Assembly: GCA_963931255.1 (NCBI GenBank)
Contig: OZ006972.1
Span: 310,001 to 374,000 of the forward strand
DNA length: 64,000 nucleotides
DNA from: CALUVN01 sp944323595
Lineage (GTDB): Bacteria > Cyanobacteriota > Vampirovibrionia > Gastranaerophilales > Gastranaerophilaceae
Direction of reading: 5' to 3'
Shown here: piece by piece, positions 33,699 to 41,628 of the stretch
Layout of the letters: each line of letters begins with the position of its first letter
Numbering within the stretch: position 1 is the first letter of the stretch
Translations under genes and position numbers: made by a program
Notes under the pieces: model-generated
The model's input: the letters and a program-made list of their open reading frames with translations, nothing else
The model's database searches: none
What the model was told of the DNA's origin: nothing

Positions 33699-34400
33699 AT
33701 GTGCAGTTTATCTGAAAAATTTGCAAATTTATTTTTAGCTATTAGAGAAAGAATGCTTGCAAAAAAGTTGAGCAAAACTTTTGGCAGTTCTTTTCAAAAC
33801 AAAACAAGCAAGACTATTCTTTCCGGTATGGAAACTATGACATTGAGCGCTGAAACCGATAAAAAAAGGGAGCAGGTGCTCAATAGTGTTACGGAAATTA
33901 TGATTTCCGCCAAGAATAATCCCCAAAAAATGCTTGACTATATAAAAAGCACCGGTACAAAGGTTTATGTTATAAAAAATAACTCAAAACTTTTGAAAAA
34001 TCTGGGCGAAGAGGATGGTTTTATTCTTCCTGCAGACGGGATTAAGGCTGTTACTTTGAACTTGGCTCTGAATAATGCATTTAGTTTCAAAACACCGGCT
34101 ATGTTTGTATTTAGAGAAGAAATGCTTGACGAATACTATATTTTGCAACAATTTTATAAATGGTTTTCTTACAGGAGCGGACTTCCGGGGTTTGATACCA
34201 GAACTCAGAATATATTTAAGAAGTATATGACTAAAGGTTATGATATTTCAAAGCTGACTCTGGAGGAAACTCTTATGCTTCAAGAGGCTGTAGCGCGGGA
34301 TACAGAGGCTACGGATTTTGCAATAGAAGTTGCAAGACTGCGTGACGGCGGGCGTAATGTGCTTAATAAAATGCAAAAAGACGGCGGTGCCAGTATTTAA
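33699..34400 (+). CDS. Orphan soluble protein
   Basis: 233 aa, predicted helical in the first about 90 residues (SLSEKFANLFLAIRERMLAK), then a mixed domain (KVYVIKNNSKLLKNLGEEDG; NLALNNAFSFKTPAMFVFRE) and a helical end. No recognised family. The longest ORF starts at 33660, upstream of a perfect TATAAT; since the -10 lies inside that extension, the ATG at 33699 is chosen and the message is predicted to be leaderless. Divergent from adhE. Confidence 0.6.
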   Translation: MCSLSEKFANLFLAIRERMLAKKLSKTFGSSFQNKTSKTILSGMETMTLSAETDKKREQVLNSVTEIMISAKNNPQKMLDYIKSTGTKVYVIKNNSKLLKNLGEEDGFILPADGIKAVTLNLALNNAFSFKTPAMFVFREEMLDEYYILQQFYKWFSYRSGLPGFDTRTQNIFKKYMTKGYDISKLTLEETLMLQEAVARDTEATDFAIEVARLRDGGRNVLNKMQKDGGASI

Positions 34401-34539
34401 TAAAAATGCTTATATATAAAAGCCACTCTTAATTTTTAAGAATGGCTTATCATAAAATAGTTTACTTAGATTTGTATATGGATAAGTATTTTAGGGGTAA
34501 ATGTTGGTTTACTGTTTTTGGGGGCTGACTTAAAAAACG

Positions 34540-34821
34540 TTATGCAACATAGTCAACGTGTTGTTTTGAGTTATTGTTGTCAGCATTATTTTTGTTTGGT
34601 GTAAATAAGATATTATAAGTCTTGACAAATTTGTAAGCTAAAGCAGGAATCATACTTGATTGTACAGCATCAGCTTTTGTTGATCTTTCAAATTCTTTTT
34701 GAAAGTTTATGCCTGCGTTAGGATTTTGTAAAGGCAAAATCGCTACGTTAGATTTAATATCATTTACACGGTTTTCTTTAAAAGAAATATTATTATTTGT
34801 ATTAATTGCGCTTATTTTCAT
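34540..34821 (-). CDS. Small orphan protein with NISFK N-terminus
   Basis: 93 aa. It opens MKISAINTNNNISFKENRVN, an Asn-rich lead with an ISFK motif, then a middle hydrophobic segment (MIPALAYKFVKTYNILFTP) and an Asn-rich tail. The ATG at 34821 has AAAGGAGGG 6 nt upstream, so the longer ORF start at 34866 is rejected. No family recognised. Confidence 0.65.
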   Translation of the reverse strand: MKISAINTNNNISFKENRVNDIKSNVAILPLQNPNAGINFQKEFERSTKADAVQSSMIPALAYKFVKTYNILFTPNKNNADNNNSKQHVDYVA

Positions 34822-35060
34822 TTTAATCCCTCCTTTGAGGCTTGTTATTAAGTGTTTAATTAACACTTCATCTTACACATTCACTATAAACTATAATAAA
34901 TAATTTGTCAACCCTTATTATGAATATTTGTTAAGAATGTTTCAATGTCTTGAAATATAAGGGTTTTGCCATAAAGTGGAAGATGTACACTTATTCTTTG
35001 ATTATAGTGATTTTTTATTAATTTATAAATTGCCCATGCTTCTAATTTTTATTTTTTTTA

Positions 35061-35178
35061 TTACCCAAGTGGGTAATTGTTTATTAAAAGTGTTTTTGAT
35101 TACATGTAAATATCGAAAGTTTCAATACTTCCAACAATACTTAATTCCAACGGGGACAATAGTTTCCCCTGTTTTTTT
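35061..35178 (+). ncRNA. Candidate small RNA, copy B
   Basis: About 118 nt, homologous to copy A. A 5' hairpin TACCC-aagt-GGGTA (35062-35075) is followed by ATTGT as in A, then AGTGT and TTACAT blocks, the 28-nt segment (35125-35152), and a terminator GGGGA / TCCCC (35152-35169) with seven T. The distance from hairpin to the 28-nt segment is 63 nt (61 in A). The terminator hairpins of A and B share no sequence, so conservation ends exactly where termination begins. It lies in a 570-bp gap with no supported ORF; the rest of that gap is featureless and AT-rich. Confidence 0.5.
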
Positions 35179-35391
35179 GTCTGAAAAATATACTACAAGA
35201 ATAGTGTATTAATAGTGTATTTTGTACATTTATTTTTTAGCACAATATTTGATATCGTTTGTGTAAGTATTTTTCATAAAAAAGCATGCTGCAAATTAGT
35301 TAATGATTTTTATTTTGCATACGGCTTTTTTAGCCAATTCGGTGTGTAGTTGCACTGGCAGGATAGATGTCCATATACTTTCGTTATTTCT

Positions 35392-35880
35392 CTATTTATG
35401 GCTTTTTAAGTTTGTATCATCTGATGCAGGTATTAATTCTTGTGCCGGTTGAGGAGGTGAATTCAGCCCCAGTGCTTCTATAAGTTTAAAATAAGTATTG
35501 AGGCCAAGCATACTGCAATCAAGAGTTTCACGTTTATTGGTAATCTGGTTTGTTATAAAAAGATTACAATCGCTGTCAGATCCTATTGATTCACATTGTG
35601 TTTTTATATATGAATCAAAGACAACACTTTTCAAATAATACTTCCGTTTCAGTTTATTCAGGCAGAATACCTGCATGGTTTCATTATCCAGACGGATTGT
35701 GATGTTGTTGCTGGTAAAACTTGAAAACAGCCAGAAAAGTGCTGCAAATGTACTTATCCCGAATATTATTGCGTTATTGTCCGTGAATAATCTGATTACG
35801 ATTGATAAAAATGCCCCTGCACATATAGAATATATTACGAGTTTTGTTTTCGTAAATATATTACTTTTAAATATTTTCAC
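35392..35880 (-). CDS. Two-helix membrane protein after lysC
   Basis: 162 aa from a GTG start with AGGGAG 7 nt upstream; the longest ORF (GTG at 35910) overlaps lysC and lacks a site. Two adjacent membrane helices (about 12-30 and 36-54) precede a soluble domain of mostly beta character (NNITIRLDNETMQVFCLNKL), a layout like bacterial PH-like (bPH) membrane proteins, though identity is not certain. Last gene of the kdsC-like/TPR/lysC operon. Confidence 0.65.
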   Translation of the reverse strand: MKIFKSNIFTKTKLVIYSICAGAFLSIVIRLFTDNNAIIFGISTFAALFWLFSSFTSNNITIRLDNETMQVFCLNKLKRKYYLKSVVFDSYIKTQCESIGSDSDCNLFITNQITNKRETLDCSMLGLNTYFKLIEALGLNSPPQPAQELIPASDDTNLKSHK

Positions 35881-35890
35881 TAAGTTCTCC

Positions 35891-37156
35891 CTAAACGTTA
35901 GGCAAATCACCTTTTACTTCTGCTATTTCATCGCTTTCCAGCTGAAATTCTTTATGAAGTGCTGCTACAGCACGCTTTGCGTCTTCTTTATCCACAAGGC
36001 AGCTTATTTTGATTTCACTTGTTGAAATCATGCGGATGTTGACATTGAGTTTTGCCAGAGTTTCAAACATTGTAGATGCGATACCGGGTCTGTCAATCAT
36101 ACCGGCGCCTACAATTGAAACTTTTGCAATATTCTCATCTATTTTAATATCTCCGGCTTTCAATTCTCCTTTCAAATCTTCCAGAGCTTTTTTTGTTTTT
36201 TCAAGGTCTGCACTGTCGATAGTGAAAGCGATATCGTTTGTATTAGAAATTTTTCTTGCGTATGATTGGATAATCATATCAACGGAGATTCCTTCCTGAG
36301 CCAGTTTGCCAAAAATCATTGCTGCCTGCCCCGGAGTATCCGGAACATCGCAAACGACGATTCTTGCCTGTGACAAATCTGCCGCAACCCCTGCGACCGG
36401 TTTATAAATTTCCATCTTGTCAACTCCCAATATTAAAGTACCTAAATTATCTGTTTTAAAACTGCTGCGTACCCGTAGCGGAACGTTGAATTGTTTTGCT
36501 GTTTCTACGCTTCTCGGGTGAAGTACATTAGCCCCGGCGTGAGCAAGTTCCAGCATTTCTTCGTATGAAATTTCATTAAGTCTGGATGCATTTGGAACAA
36601 CACGCGGGTCTGTTGTATAAACACCTTCTACATCAGTGTAAATATCGCAGCGTTCTGCATTTAATGCTGCAGCAAGCGCAACGGCTGAAGTATCCGAACC
36701 GCCTCTGCCGAGCGTTGTGATTTCGCCATCGGGAGTTACCCCTTGAAAACCTGCTACAACTATTATTTTACCTTCCTGAAGATTTTTTTTCAGTTTATCT
36801 GTTTTTATATCAATAATTCGTGCTTTTGAGTGGACATTTTCTGTTACTATACCAATTTGCATTGCGTTGAAGCTTACCGCATCATATCCTGCTGCCTGTA
36901 TAGCCATGGCAAGTAATGCTATTGAAACACCTTCACCTGTAGAAAGAAGCATGTCCATCTCACGGCTTGACGGATTGGGGCTTAAATCTTTTGCCATTTT
37001 GACAAGATAATCTGTCGTGTGACCCATCGCAGATACAACTACAACTACATCATTCCCGTTCTTTTTTTCTTTGATTACTGTTTGGGCAACGTTTTTAATT
37101 TTTTCCGTATCTGCAACAGATGTGCCGCCAAACTTTTGTACAATAACTTTTCTCAA
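35891..37156 (-). CDS. lysC: Aspartate kinase
   Basis: 421 aa. Kinase domain with VQKFGGTSVAD at the start, LSTGEGVSIAL, TLGRGGSDTSAVALAAAL and the C-terminal regulatory pair of ACT domains (about 265-340, 345-410; VSIVGAGMIDRPGIASTMFE). It phosphorylates aspartate, the first step to lysine, threonine and methionine, and the ACT domains give feedback inhibition. The start codon is TTG, 2 nt after the TPR gene stop, with only a weak ribosome-binding site, so translation probably depends on the upstream gene. Confidence 0.96.
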   Translation of the reverse strand: MRKVIVQKFGGTSVADTEKIKNVAQTVIKEKKNGNDVVVVVSAMGHTTDYLVKMAKDLSPNPSSREMDMLLSTGEGVSIALLAMAIQAAGYDAVSFNAMQIGIVTENVHSKARIIDIKTDKLKKNLQEGKIIVVAGFQGVTPDGEITTLGRGGSDTSAVALAAALNAERCDIYTDVEGVYTTDPRVVPNASRLNEISYEEMLELAHAGANVLHPRSVETAKQFNVPLRVRSSFKTDNLGTLILGVDKMEIYKPVAGVAADLSQARIVVCDVPDTPGQAAMIFGKLAQEGISVDMIIQSYARKISNTNDIAFTIDSADLEKTKKALEDLKGELKAGDIKIDENIAKVSIVGAGMIDRPGIASTMFETLAKLNVNIRMISTSEIKISCLVDKEDAKRAVAALHKEFQLESDEIAEVKGDLPNV

Positions 37157-37158
37157 GA

Positions 37159-38655
37159 TTATTCGCTTTCTTTAAAGGTTTTTAATAAGTTTTCCAGTTC
37201 TTCTTTTTCTTTGTAATATTTGAAACCGGTATCACTTATTTGGATTATTTTTTCTGCAAGAGCTACAGTTTCTTTTATATTATATTCACAAACGTTTTCT
37301 TTGACAAGTATATAGCTCACAAAAAATTGTAAATTTAACACTTCTAAATCTTTGTCATATATTTTAACAATTTTTCTGAGTTTTCTTTGTGCTTCAGCAT
37401 ACTCTTCACAGGCGATTAAAAACCTTGCGTAATCTATGCCGGCGGTCATAAAATACGGATTAAGATTCATAGATTTTTCATAGAAATCAATTGCTTTTGA
37501 ATTATTCTTTTTAAATTCATTTATTTTTGCCTGATAGTATGCGATTAAGAATTCAAGATCTTCCGTTTCAAGTTTTCGGAAACTTGAAAGCGCAGTGTCG
37601 AAATTACCGTTGTTAAATTCTCTTATGGCACGGCACAAATCAATAATATCTGGGGCAGCGCCTCCATTTAGAGCCATTTGTATTAAAACTTCATCGTCAT
37701 TGTGCTTTATCATTCTGACTAATGCTAAATAAGCCATGCTTTCTGCGTTTTCGCCGTCATATTCAAGCGCTTTTACGAATTTTTTTTCTGCGTCATCGAG
37801 ATTTGTAAATTTAATGAGCGCTTTTCCCCATTCCGTGTACAGGTTGGAGTTATTTAATTCTCTTTTTGCGGCTGTTGAATACATTTCCAGCGCCTTATCT
37901 CTGTCGCATTCTATTGTATACAGCTTACCCAGCAGCAAATACGACGGGAGCATGTTCTTATTGAATTCCAGTGATTTCAGGGCATAGTGCTTTGCATTTT
38001 TGTAATCTTTTTTTAAAAATTTCAGGTTAGCAAACTCGTAAGTATTAGTTTCGTTTGGGCAGACATTTGCAAGAAATGTCAATTTAGCTTCTGCGTCTTT
38101 GTGTTCACCGAGTTTAATTTCGCATACGGCAGCCAGAAATATTGCAGTAAAATTATATTTGTTAATTCTTGAGGCTGTGACAAATTTTTCGCGTGCGGCA
38201 TCGTATTTTTTTTGTTTCATAAGCGCCATGCCCCAGCCTGTGAATGTATCGGAATTTGCCGGCGCAATTTTGTCGGAATTTTCAAAAGATTGTTCGGCCT
38301 CTTCGTAATCGTGGCATGACATCTGCGCAAATCCCAGCTTTTGCCAGATATTTTTATCGGTATAACATATTTGGGCGGATTTTTTGTATGCATCTACGGC
38401 TTTTGAATGCTCATGTTTTTTGTCATAGATAATTCCGAGGTATTTGTACACAAGAGGGTCTTTTTCCGTAATATTAAGAGCCTCAAGAAGTACTGTTTCC
38501 GCCTCATCAATTTTATTTTCTTCCAGAAATTTTTTTGCCCTGTTTACATACGCTACTGATGGCAGCGATTGGATTATGGTAGACTCTTTGTACCTGTCAA
38601 TTGATAAGTTAAGATTTTTTATATATTCAATTATTTTTTTTAACCTGTTAAACAA
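37159..38655 (-). CDS. Tetratricopeptide-repeat protein
   Basis: 498 aa, almost wholly TPR-like helix pairs from about residue 30 to 475 (for example EENKIDEAETVLLEALNITE, VYKYLGIIYDKKHEHSKAVD, NIWQKLGFAQMSCHDYEEAE). It has no signal peptide, so a cytoplasmic scaffold. Partner unknown. It overlaps the upstream KdsC-like gene by 16 nt and is followed after 2 nt by lysC. Confidence 0.8.
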   Translation of the reverse strand: MFNRLKKIIEYIKNLNLSIDRYKESTIIQSLPSVAYVNRAKKFLEENKIDEAETVLLEALNITEKDPLVYKYLGIIYDKKHEHSKAVDAYKKSAQICYTDKNIWQKLGFAQMSCHDYEEAEQSFENSDKIAPANSDTFTGWGMALMKQKKYDAAREKFVTASRINKYNFTAIFLAAVCEIKLGEHKDAEAKLTFLANVCPNETNTYEFANLKFLKKDYKNAKHYALKSLEFNKNMLPSYLLLGKLYTIECDRDKALEMYSTAAKRELNNSNLYTEWGKALIKFTNLDDAEKKFVKALEYDGENAESMAYLALVRMIKHNDDEVLIQMALNGGAAPDIIDLCRAIREFNNGNFDTALSSFRKLETEDLEFLIAYYQAKINEFKKNNSKAIDFYEKSMNLNPYFMTAGIDYARFLIACEEYAEAQRKLRKIVKIYDKDLEVLNLQFFVSYILVKENVCEYNIKETVALAEKIIQISDTGFKYYKEKEELENLLKTFKESE

Positions 38656-39140
38656 TCCACAACCTCTCTGAATGCACCGTTGCCGCCATCATTATTTGTT
38701 ATTTGAATCCCTTTAATTTTTTTTACTTTAGAAACAGCATGCGGCACTGTTATTTTATATTTTGCATATTCCATGCATTCTATATCATTAATATCATCAC
38801 CTATATAAACGTATTCATTCTGGTTTAAGTTATATTTTTCTACGATTGATTTAAGAACATTAATTTTAATTCTGATATCCTGATGAACCTCATCTATCAG
38901 AAACTTTCTTGCAAGCGTGTCAATCGCGGCATTTTGTTCGCCGGATATAATACCTATTTTAAAGTTACTTTTTTTTAGAATAGAAAACGCCATAACATCT
39001 TTAAAATTAATTTTTCTTGCCATAGAAAAGTCGTCATGGATATATACGCAGTTGTCTGTAATAATTCCGTCAAAATCAGTTATAACCATTTTGATAGTGT
39101 TTGGCAGTTTAATCTTTTTCACCATAATACTCCGCGTCAT
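38640..39140 (-). CDS. KdsC-family HAD phosphatase
   Basis: 166 aa. HAD class C0 protein with ITDFDGIITDN (nucleophile Asp), SGEQN, and GDDINDIECM near the end. KdsC removes phosphate from KDO-8-phosphate in lipopolysaccharide synthesis; related enzymes act on sialic- or legionaminic-type sugars, so the exact substrate is open. No other KDO gene is in the window. ATG 39140 is used; the ATG five codons on has a CGGAG just upstream and is a fair alternative. Confidence 0.8.
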   Translation of the reverse strand: MTRSIMVKKIKLPNTIKMVITDFDGIITDNCVYIHDDFSMARKINFKDVMAFSILKKSNFKIGIISGEQNAAIDTLARKFLIDEVHQDIRIKINVLKSIVEKYNLNQNEYVYIGDDINDIECMEYAKYKITVPHAVSKVKKIKGIQITNNDGGNGAFREVVDCLTG

Positions 39141-39172
39141 CAGTTTAATGTATTAACAAAGAATTTCGTATT

Positions 39173-39181
39173 TGATATAAT
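39173..39181 (+). promoter_or_regulatory. Extended -10 promoter before the histidine kinase gene
   Basis: TGATATAAT (TGn plus perfect TATAAT). The predicted start of transcription, about 39188, gives a leader of about 35 nt to the ATG at 39223. Curiously an ATG with a four-codon frame (Met-Lys-Ser-Val) sits exactly at 39188. Confidence 0.55.
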
Positions 39182-39222
39182 TTTAACATGAAATCCGTCT
39201 AAAAAAAAGGTCATAGATTTAT

Positions 39223-40491
39223 ATGCTGTGGTATTTGCTAAACATTGGTATTATAATAGTTTTCATCGGTTTGTTCCTGATAACCCGCAACACAAATAAG
39301 CGGTGGTCAAAGATTAATGATTATCTGGGAATGGTTACAAATACTGTTGATTCCGTTCGTTACGGCAATCTTTCCACCAAAATTGAGCAAATCCACCACC
39401 CTACATATCAGAATGTAACAGACAGTATTAACCGGATGGTTGAGACCTTAAATGACAGAGAGCACATGATTGTTGAATATCAGACAGAACTGATGAGGCA
39501 GAACAAGCTTTTGGAATCTGTTATTAATTCGCTTTCCGACGGCATTTTAATTGTTAATGACAAGGGTGCAATTCTGCGTGCTACTCCAAAAATTTCCTCA
39601 TGGTTCGGAGTCAAGGGGGCGGAACTTTTAGGGAAGAATATATTTGATTACATAAAAATAGACGGGGATTATTCATTTGATAAGCTTAATAATGTTGATA
39701 TTTTCATAATACATACTCCGACAAATAATTTTGTGGCAAACTCAAGACGGCTTACTCTGGAGGATAAAAAACGTTTTGTTTTTATTATTAAAGATGTCAC
39801 AAACGAACGCGAGATTGAAAAATTAAAGGAAGATTTTGTTGCAACACTTACACATGATTTGAAAGTACCTATAGTAGCCGAGTCAAATATTATTAACTTT
39901 CTTCTGGAGGGGCGCTTTGGAGAGATTAATGAAAAGCAGGATGTCGCCCTGAAAAACATGAAAGCATCCAATCAGGAGCTTGTAGAACTTGTTCAGATTT
40001 TGCTTGAGACCTATAAGATAAAAGAAACCGGTATAAAACTTTTAAAAGAAAATATCAAGCTAAATCAATTTATAACACAAATAGTGGAAGAAGTTCAGCC
40101 AATAGCTGAAAATTCCGGCATGCGTATTAATTTTCAGCCGGAGCGTGATATCAAGGTAGTAGCAGATCCGCTGCAGCTTGAACGTGTTATAAAAAATCTT
40201 ATATCAAATGCGATTTCCCACAGTAATACAAAAGAGAATATCGATATCAAAACAGGAGAGATTCCGGGATATATAACTATTTCTGTTATAGATTACGGGC
40301 AGGGAATACCTGAGAAAGAGTTAAAGTTAATATTTAACAAATATTATTCTGCGGCAAAAAAATTCCGAAAGATAGGCACTGGTTTAGGTCTGTATCTTTC
40401 ACAGCAGATAGTCAAATCCCATAACGGAGAGATTACTGTTACCAGCGAAGAAAATGTGCGTACTGAATTCTGCGTAAAGCTCCCTGTCTAA
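39223..40491 (+). CDS. Membrane-bound PAS sensor histidine kinase
   Basis: 422 aa. One N-terminal membrane helix (3-20), a HAMP-like/coiled segment (about 28-95), a PAS domain (about 96-195), HisKA with phospho-acceptor His211 in ATLTHDLKVP, and a HATPase_c domain with N box (NLISNAISHS, 325-334), G1 (DYGQGIPEKE) and G2 (GTGLGLYLSQ). It senses something at or near the inner membrane and autophosphorylates. No response regulator is adjacent, so it is an orphan kinase. The start has only AAGG 12 nt upstream. Confidence 0.93.
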   Translation: MLWYLLNIGIIIVFIGLFLITRNTNKRWSKINDYLGMVTNTVDSVRYGNLSTKIEQIHHPTYQNVTDSINRMVETLNDREHMIVEYQTELMRQNKLLESVINSLSDGILIVNDKGAILRATPKISSWFGVKGAELLGKNIFDYIKIDGDYSFDKLNNVDIFIIHTPTNNFVANSRRLTLEDKKRFVFIIKDVTNEREIEKLKEDFVATLTHDLKVPIVAESNIINFLLEGRFGEINEKQDVALKNMKASNQELVELVQILLETYKIKETGIKLLKENIKLNQFITQIVEEVQPIAENSGMRINFQPERDIKVVADPLQLERVIKNLISNAISHSNTKENIDIKTGEIPGYITISVIDYGQGIPEKELKLIFNKYYSAAKKFRKIGTGLGLYLSQQIVKSHNGEITVTSEENVRTEFCVKLPV

Positions 40492-40509
40492 CTGCAAACG
40501 AAACGTTTG

Positions 40510-40596
40510 GCAAACGTGGCGTTTGCATCAACACGGCTCCTCAACTTTCAAAAAGTCGCCTTTTAAAGATGTTCAAGAAATTTTGAATATCTTTGT
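40510..40596 (+). repeat. Dispersed repeat, copy 2
   Basis: Starts with a hairpin GCAAACG-tgg-CGTTTGC (40510-40526) followed by ACGGCTCCTC, TTCAAAA, GTCGC, AGATGTTCAA and AATAT, the same order as 20984-20901 on the other strand. Part of a palindrome-rich gap (40492-40951). Confidence 0.65.
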
Positions 40597-40625
40597 AACA
40601 GGCGGCTTTTGCAGAAACTGTACTC

Positions 40626-40649
40626 CCCCTCTCCTAAGTAGGAGAGGGG
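40626..40649. repeat. REP-like palindrome
   Basis: CCCCTCTCCT-aagt-AGGAGAGGGG, a perfect 10-bp G+C-rich stem, out of character for the local base composition. Confidence 0.7.
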
Positions 40650-40690
40650 AAAGGGGTGAGGTATGACATTCCACAAGCTAAGCAATGTAG

Positions 40691-40710
40691 GTCGGATTTA
40701 CTAATCCGAC
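40691..40710. repeat. REP-like palindrome, relative of 29761-29780
   Basis: GTCGGAT-ttacta-ATCCGAC. Compared with 29761-29780 two stem pairs are changed on both sides so that pairing is preserved. ATGTAG precedes both copies. Confidence 0.65.
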
Positions 40711-40732
40711 AAAAAATCTTCTTTGATGTTCA

Positions 40733-40769
40733 TTTCTTTCTCTTTTATTGCGAGTAAAAGAGAAAGAAA
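40733..40769. repeat. 15-bp perfect hairpin
   Basis: TTTCTTTCTCTTTTA / TAAAAGAGAAAGAAA with loop TTGCGAG. It resembles the pyrimidine-arm hairpin at 29100-29134. The remaining stretch to 40915 has no gene I can support. Confidence 0.6.
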
Positions 40770-40917
40770 CAGCACATGAGAAAGAGAAAAACGTGTCTAA
40801 ATGAAACGAGTAGTCAGAAACTACGTTTCCGAACCTTCCTTTGGCAAACGAAACGTTTCCAACCTATACTGCCAAGCAGAATTAATAAGTTTAAATAAGT
40901 CAGACATAATTTCTCCA

Positions 40918-40945
40918 TTGATTTCGTACTCTTGTTTGTTATAAT
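40918..40945 (+). promoter_or_regulatory. Promoter of small membrane gene 1
   Basis: -35 TTGATT (40918-40923), 16-nt spacer, -10 TATAAT (40940-40945), then 6 nt to the ATG at 40952: a leaderless arrangement. Confidence 0.6.
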
Positions 40946-40951
40946 TGCATT

Positions 40952-41098
40952 ATGAATAATATTTTATGTTCTATGAATTGGGGCTATTTTAAGAACGCGG
41001 CAAGAATATTTTTTATGATTGCCGGAATTTACGTTTTGTATAAGATTATTATGTACACTGCATTAATAATTGCATTAGTATGGTTTGTGAACAATTAA
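40952..41098 (+). CDS. Small membrane protein 1 (48 aa)
   Basis: Begins MNNILCSMNWGYFKNAARIF and continues into one long hydrophobic helix (about 18-46) broken by a Tyr-Lys pair. There is no ribosome-binding site; the ATG coincides with the predicted transcription start. First of four tiny membrane-protein genes in a row. Missing from ORF calls with a 60-codon cut-off. Function unknown; candidates include small regulatory membrane proteins and toxin-like peptides. Confidence 0.55.
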   Translation: MNNILCSMNWGYFKNAARIFFMIAGIYVLYKIIMYTALIIALVWFVNN

Positions 41099-41116
41099 TA
41101 ATCCGGAAGTTATACT

Positions 41117-41251
41117 ATGAATACTGAAATTATATTAAATTCCAAACTGGTAAAAGGCGCATTAATATTATTATTGCTTGCGGCTATTCCTTATATTTTA
41201 TATGCTTTATCGTTTCTTATTGGAATGCTTATTTTTTTTATAATGGTGTAG
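41117..41251 (+). CDS. Small membrane protein 2 (44 aa)
   Basis: ATG at 41117 with GGAAG 8 nt upstream, 18 bp after gene 1, so probably on the same transcript. The product is a polar, Lys-containing lead (MNTEIILNSKLVKG) followed by one hydrophobic helix to the end (ALILLLLAAIPYILYALSFL). One membrane pass, unknown role. Confidence 0.5.
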   Translation: MNTEIILNSKLVKGALILLLLAAIPYILYALSFLIGMLIFFIMV

Positions 41252-41268
41252 CCGGATTACTCTTTATA

Positions 41269-41297
41269 TTGAAGAACACTTCTTGTTCTATTATAAT
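41269..41297 (+). promoter_or_regulatory. Promoter of small membrane gene 3
   Basis: -35 TTGAAG (41269-41274), exact 17-nt spacer, -10 TATAAT (41292-41297), then 6 nt to the ATG at 41304. Confidence 0.65.
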
Positions 41298-41303
41298 ATG
41301 AAT

Positions 41304-41441
41304 ATGGACATTTTACAGAAGTATAAAAAACACAGAAAAATCATCTGTTCTATAGTAATTGGATTTTTCGCATTGTATTTAATATTTTATAATGTTGTAC
41401 TTCCACTTTTTATAGGATTCGTTTACGGTCTTGAGCATTAA
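41304..41441 (+). CDS. Small membrane protein 3 (45 aa)
   Basis: Basic lead (MDILQKYKKHRK) and one hydrophobic helix (IICSIVIGFFALYLIFYNVV) with a Pro-containing second stretch to the end. An ATG two codons earlier (41298) is too close to the -10 to be transcribed from this promoter, so 41304 is chosen. Leaderless. Unknown function. Confidence 0.55.
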   Translation: MDILQKYKKHRKIICSIVIGFFALYLIFYNVVLPLFIGFVYGLEH

Positions 41442-41490
41442 AGTTTATCACTCGTGTGTTAGCGTTCTGAATTATTAAACGGACTGATTA

Positions 41491-41592
41491 TTAAATATTT
41501 GTTGTTAAGGTATCTGCTGTATTTTTGGCTGCAGCAGCGCCGTCATGAGCTTGGAATTTTTTTGTTTATTTAGTATTTCTTCTTAAATTCAT
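41491..41592 (-). pseudogene. Tiny frame with one in-frame stop
   Basis: On the - strand an AGGAGGT stands 10 nt before ATG 41592. The frame reads MNLRRNTK, TAA, then TKKFQAHDGAAAAKNTADTL-TTNI and a second TAA. The part after the first stop looks like real protein. The same ATTAGGAGGTAAT block precedes the gene at 30017. Most likely a small gene with a nonsense mutation. Confidence 0.3.
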
Positions 41593-41593
41593 C

Positions 41594-41622
41594 TTGAAGA
41601 TTACCTCCTAATATGATATGCT
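41594..41622 (+). promoter_or_regulatory. Possible promoter of small membrane gene 4
   Basis: -35 TTGAAG (41594-41599), 17-nt spacer, -10 TATGCT (41617-41622), then 6 nt to ATG 41629. The -10 is weaker than in genes 1 and 3, but the geometry is the same. Confidence 0.4.
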
Positions 41623-41628
41623 TGATAT

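Noticed and set aside
28069..35178. 6S RNA or tmRNA identity for the paired RNAs
   Set aside because: Both are too short and lack the long rod with central bubble or the tRNA-like ends.
34976..35212. 78-codon + frame in the gap holding copy B
   Set aside because: Very rich in Phe/Leu/Ile from AT-rich DNA, no ribosome-binding site, and it overlaps the better supported RNA.
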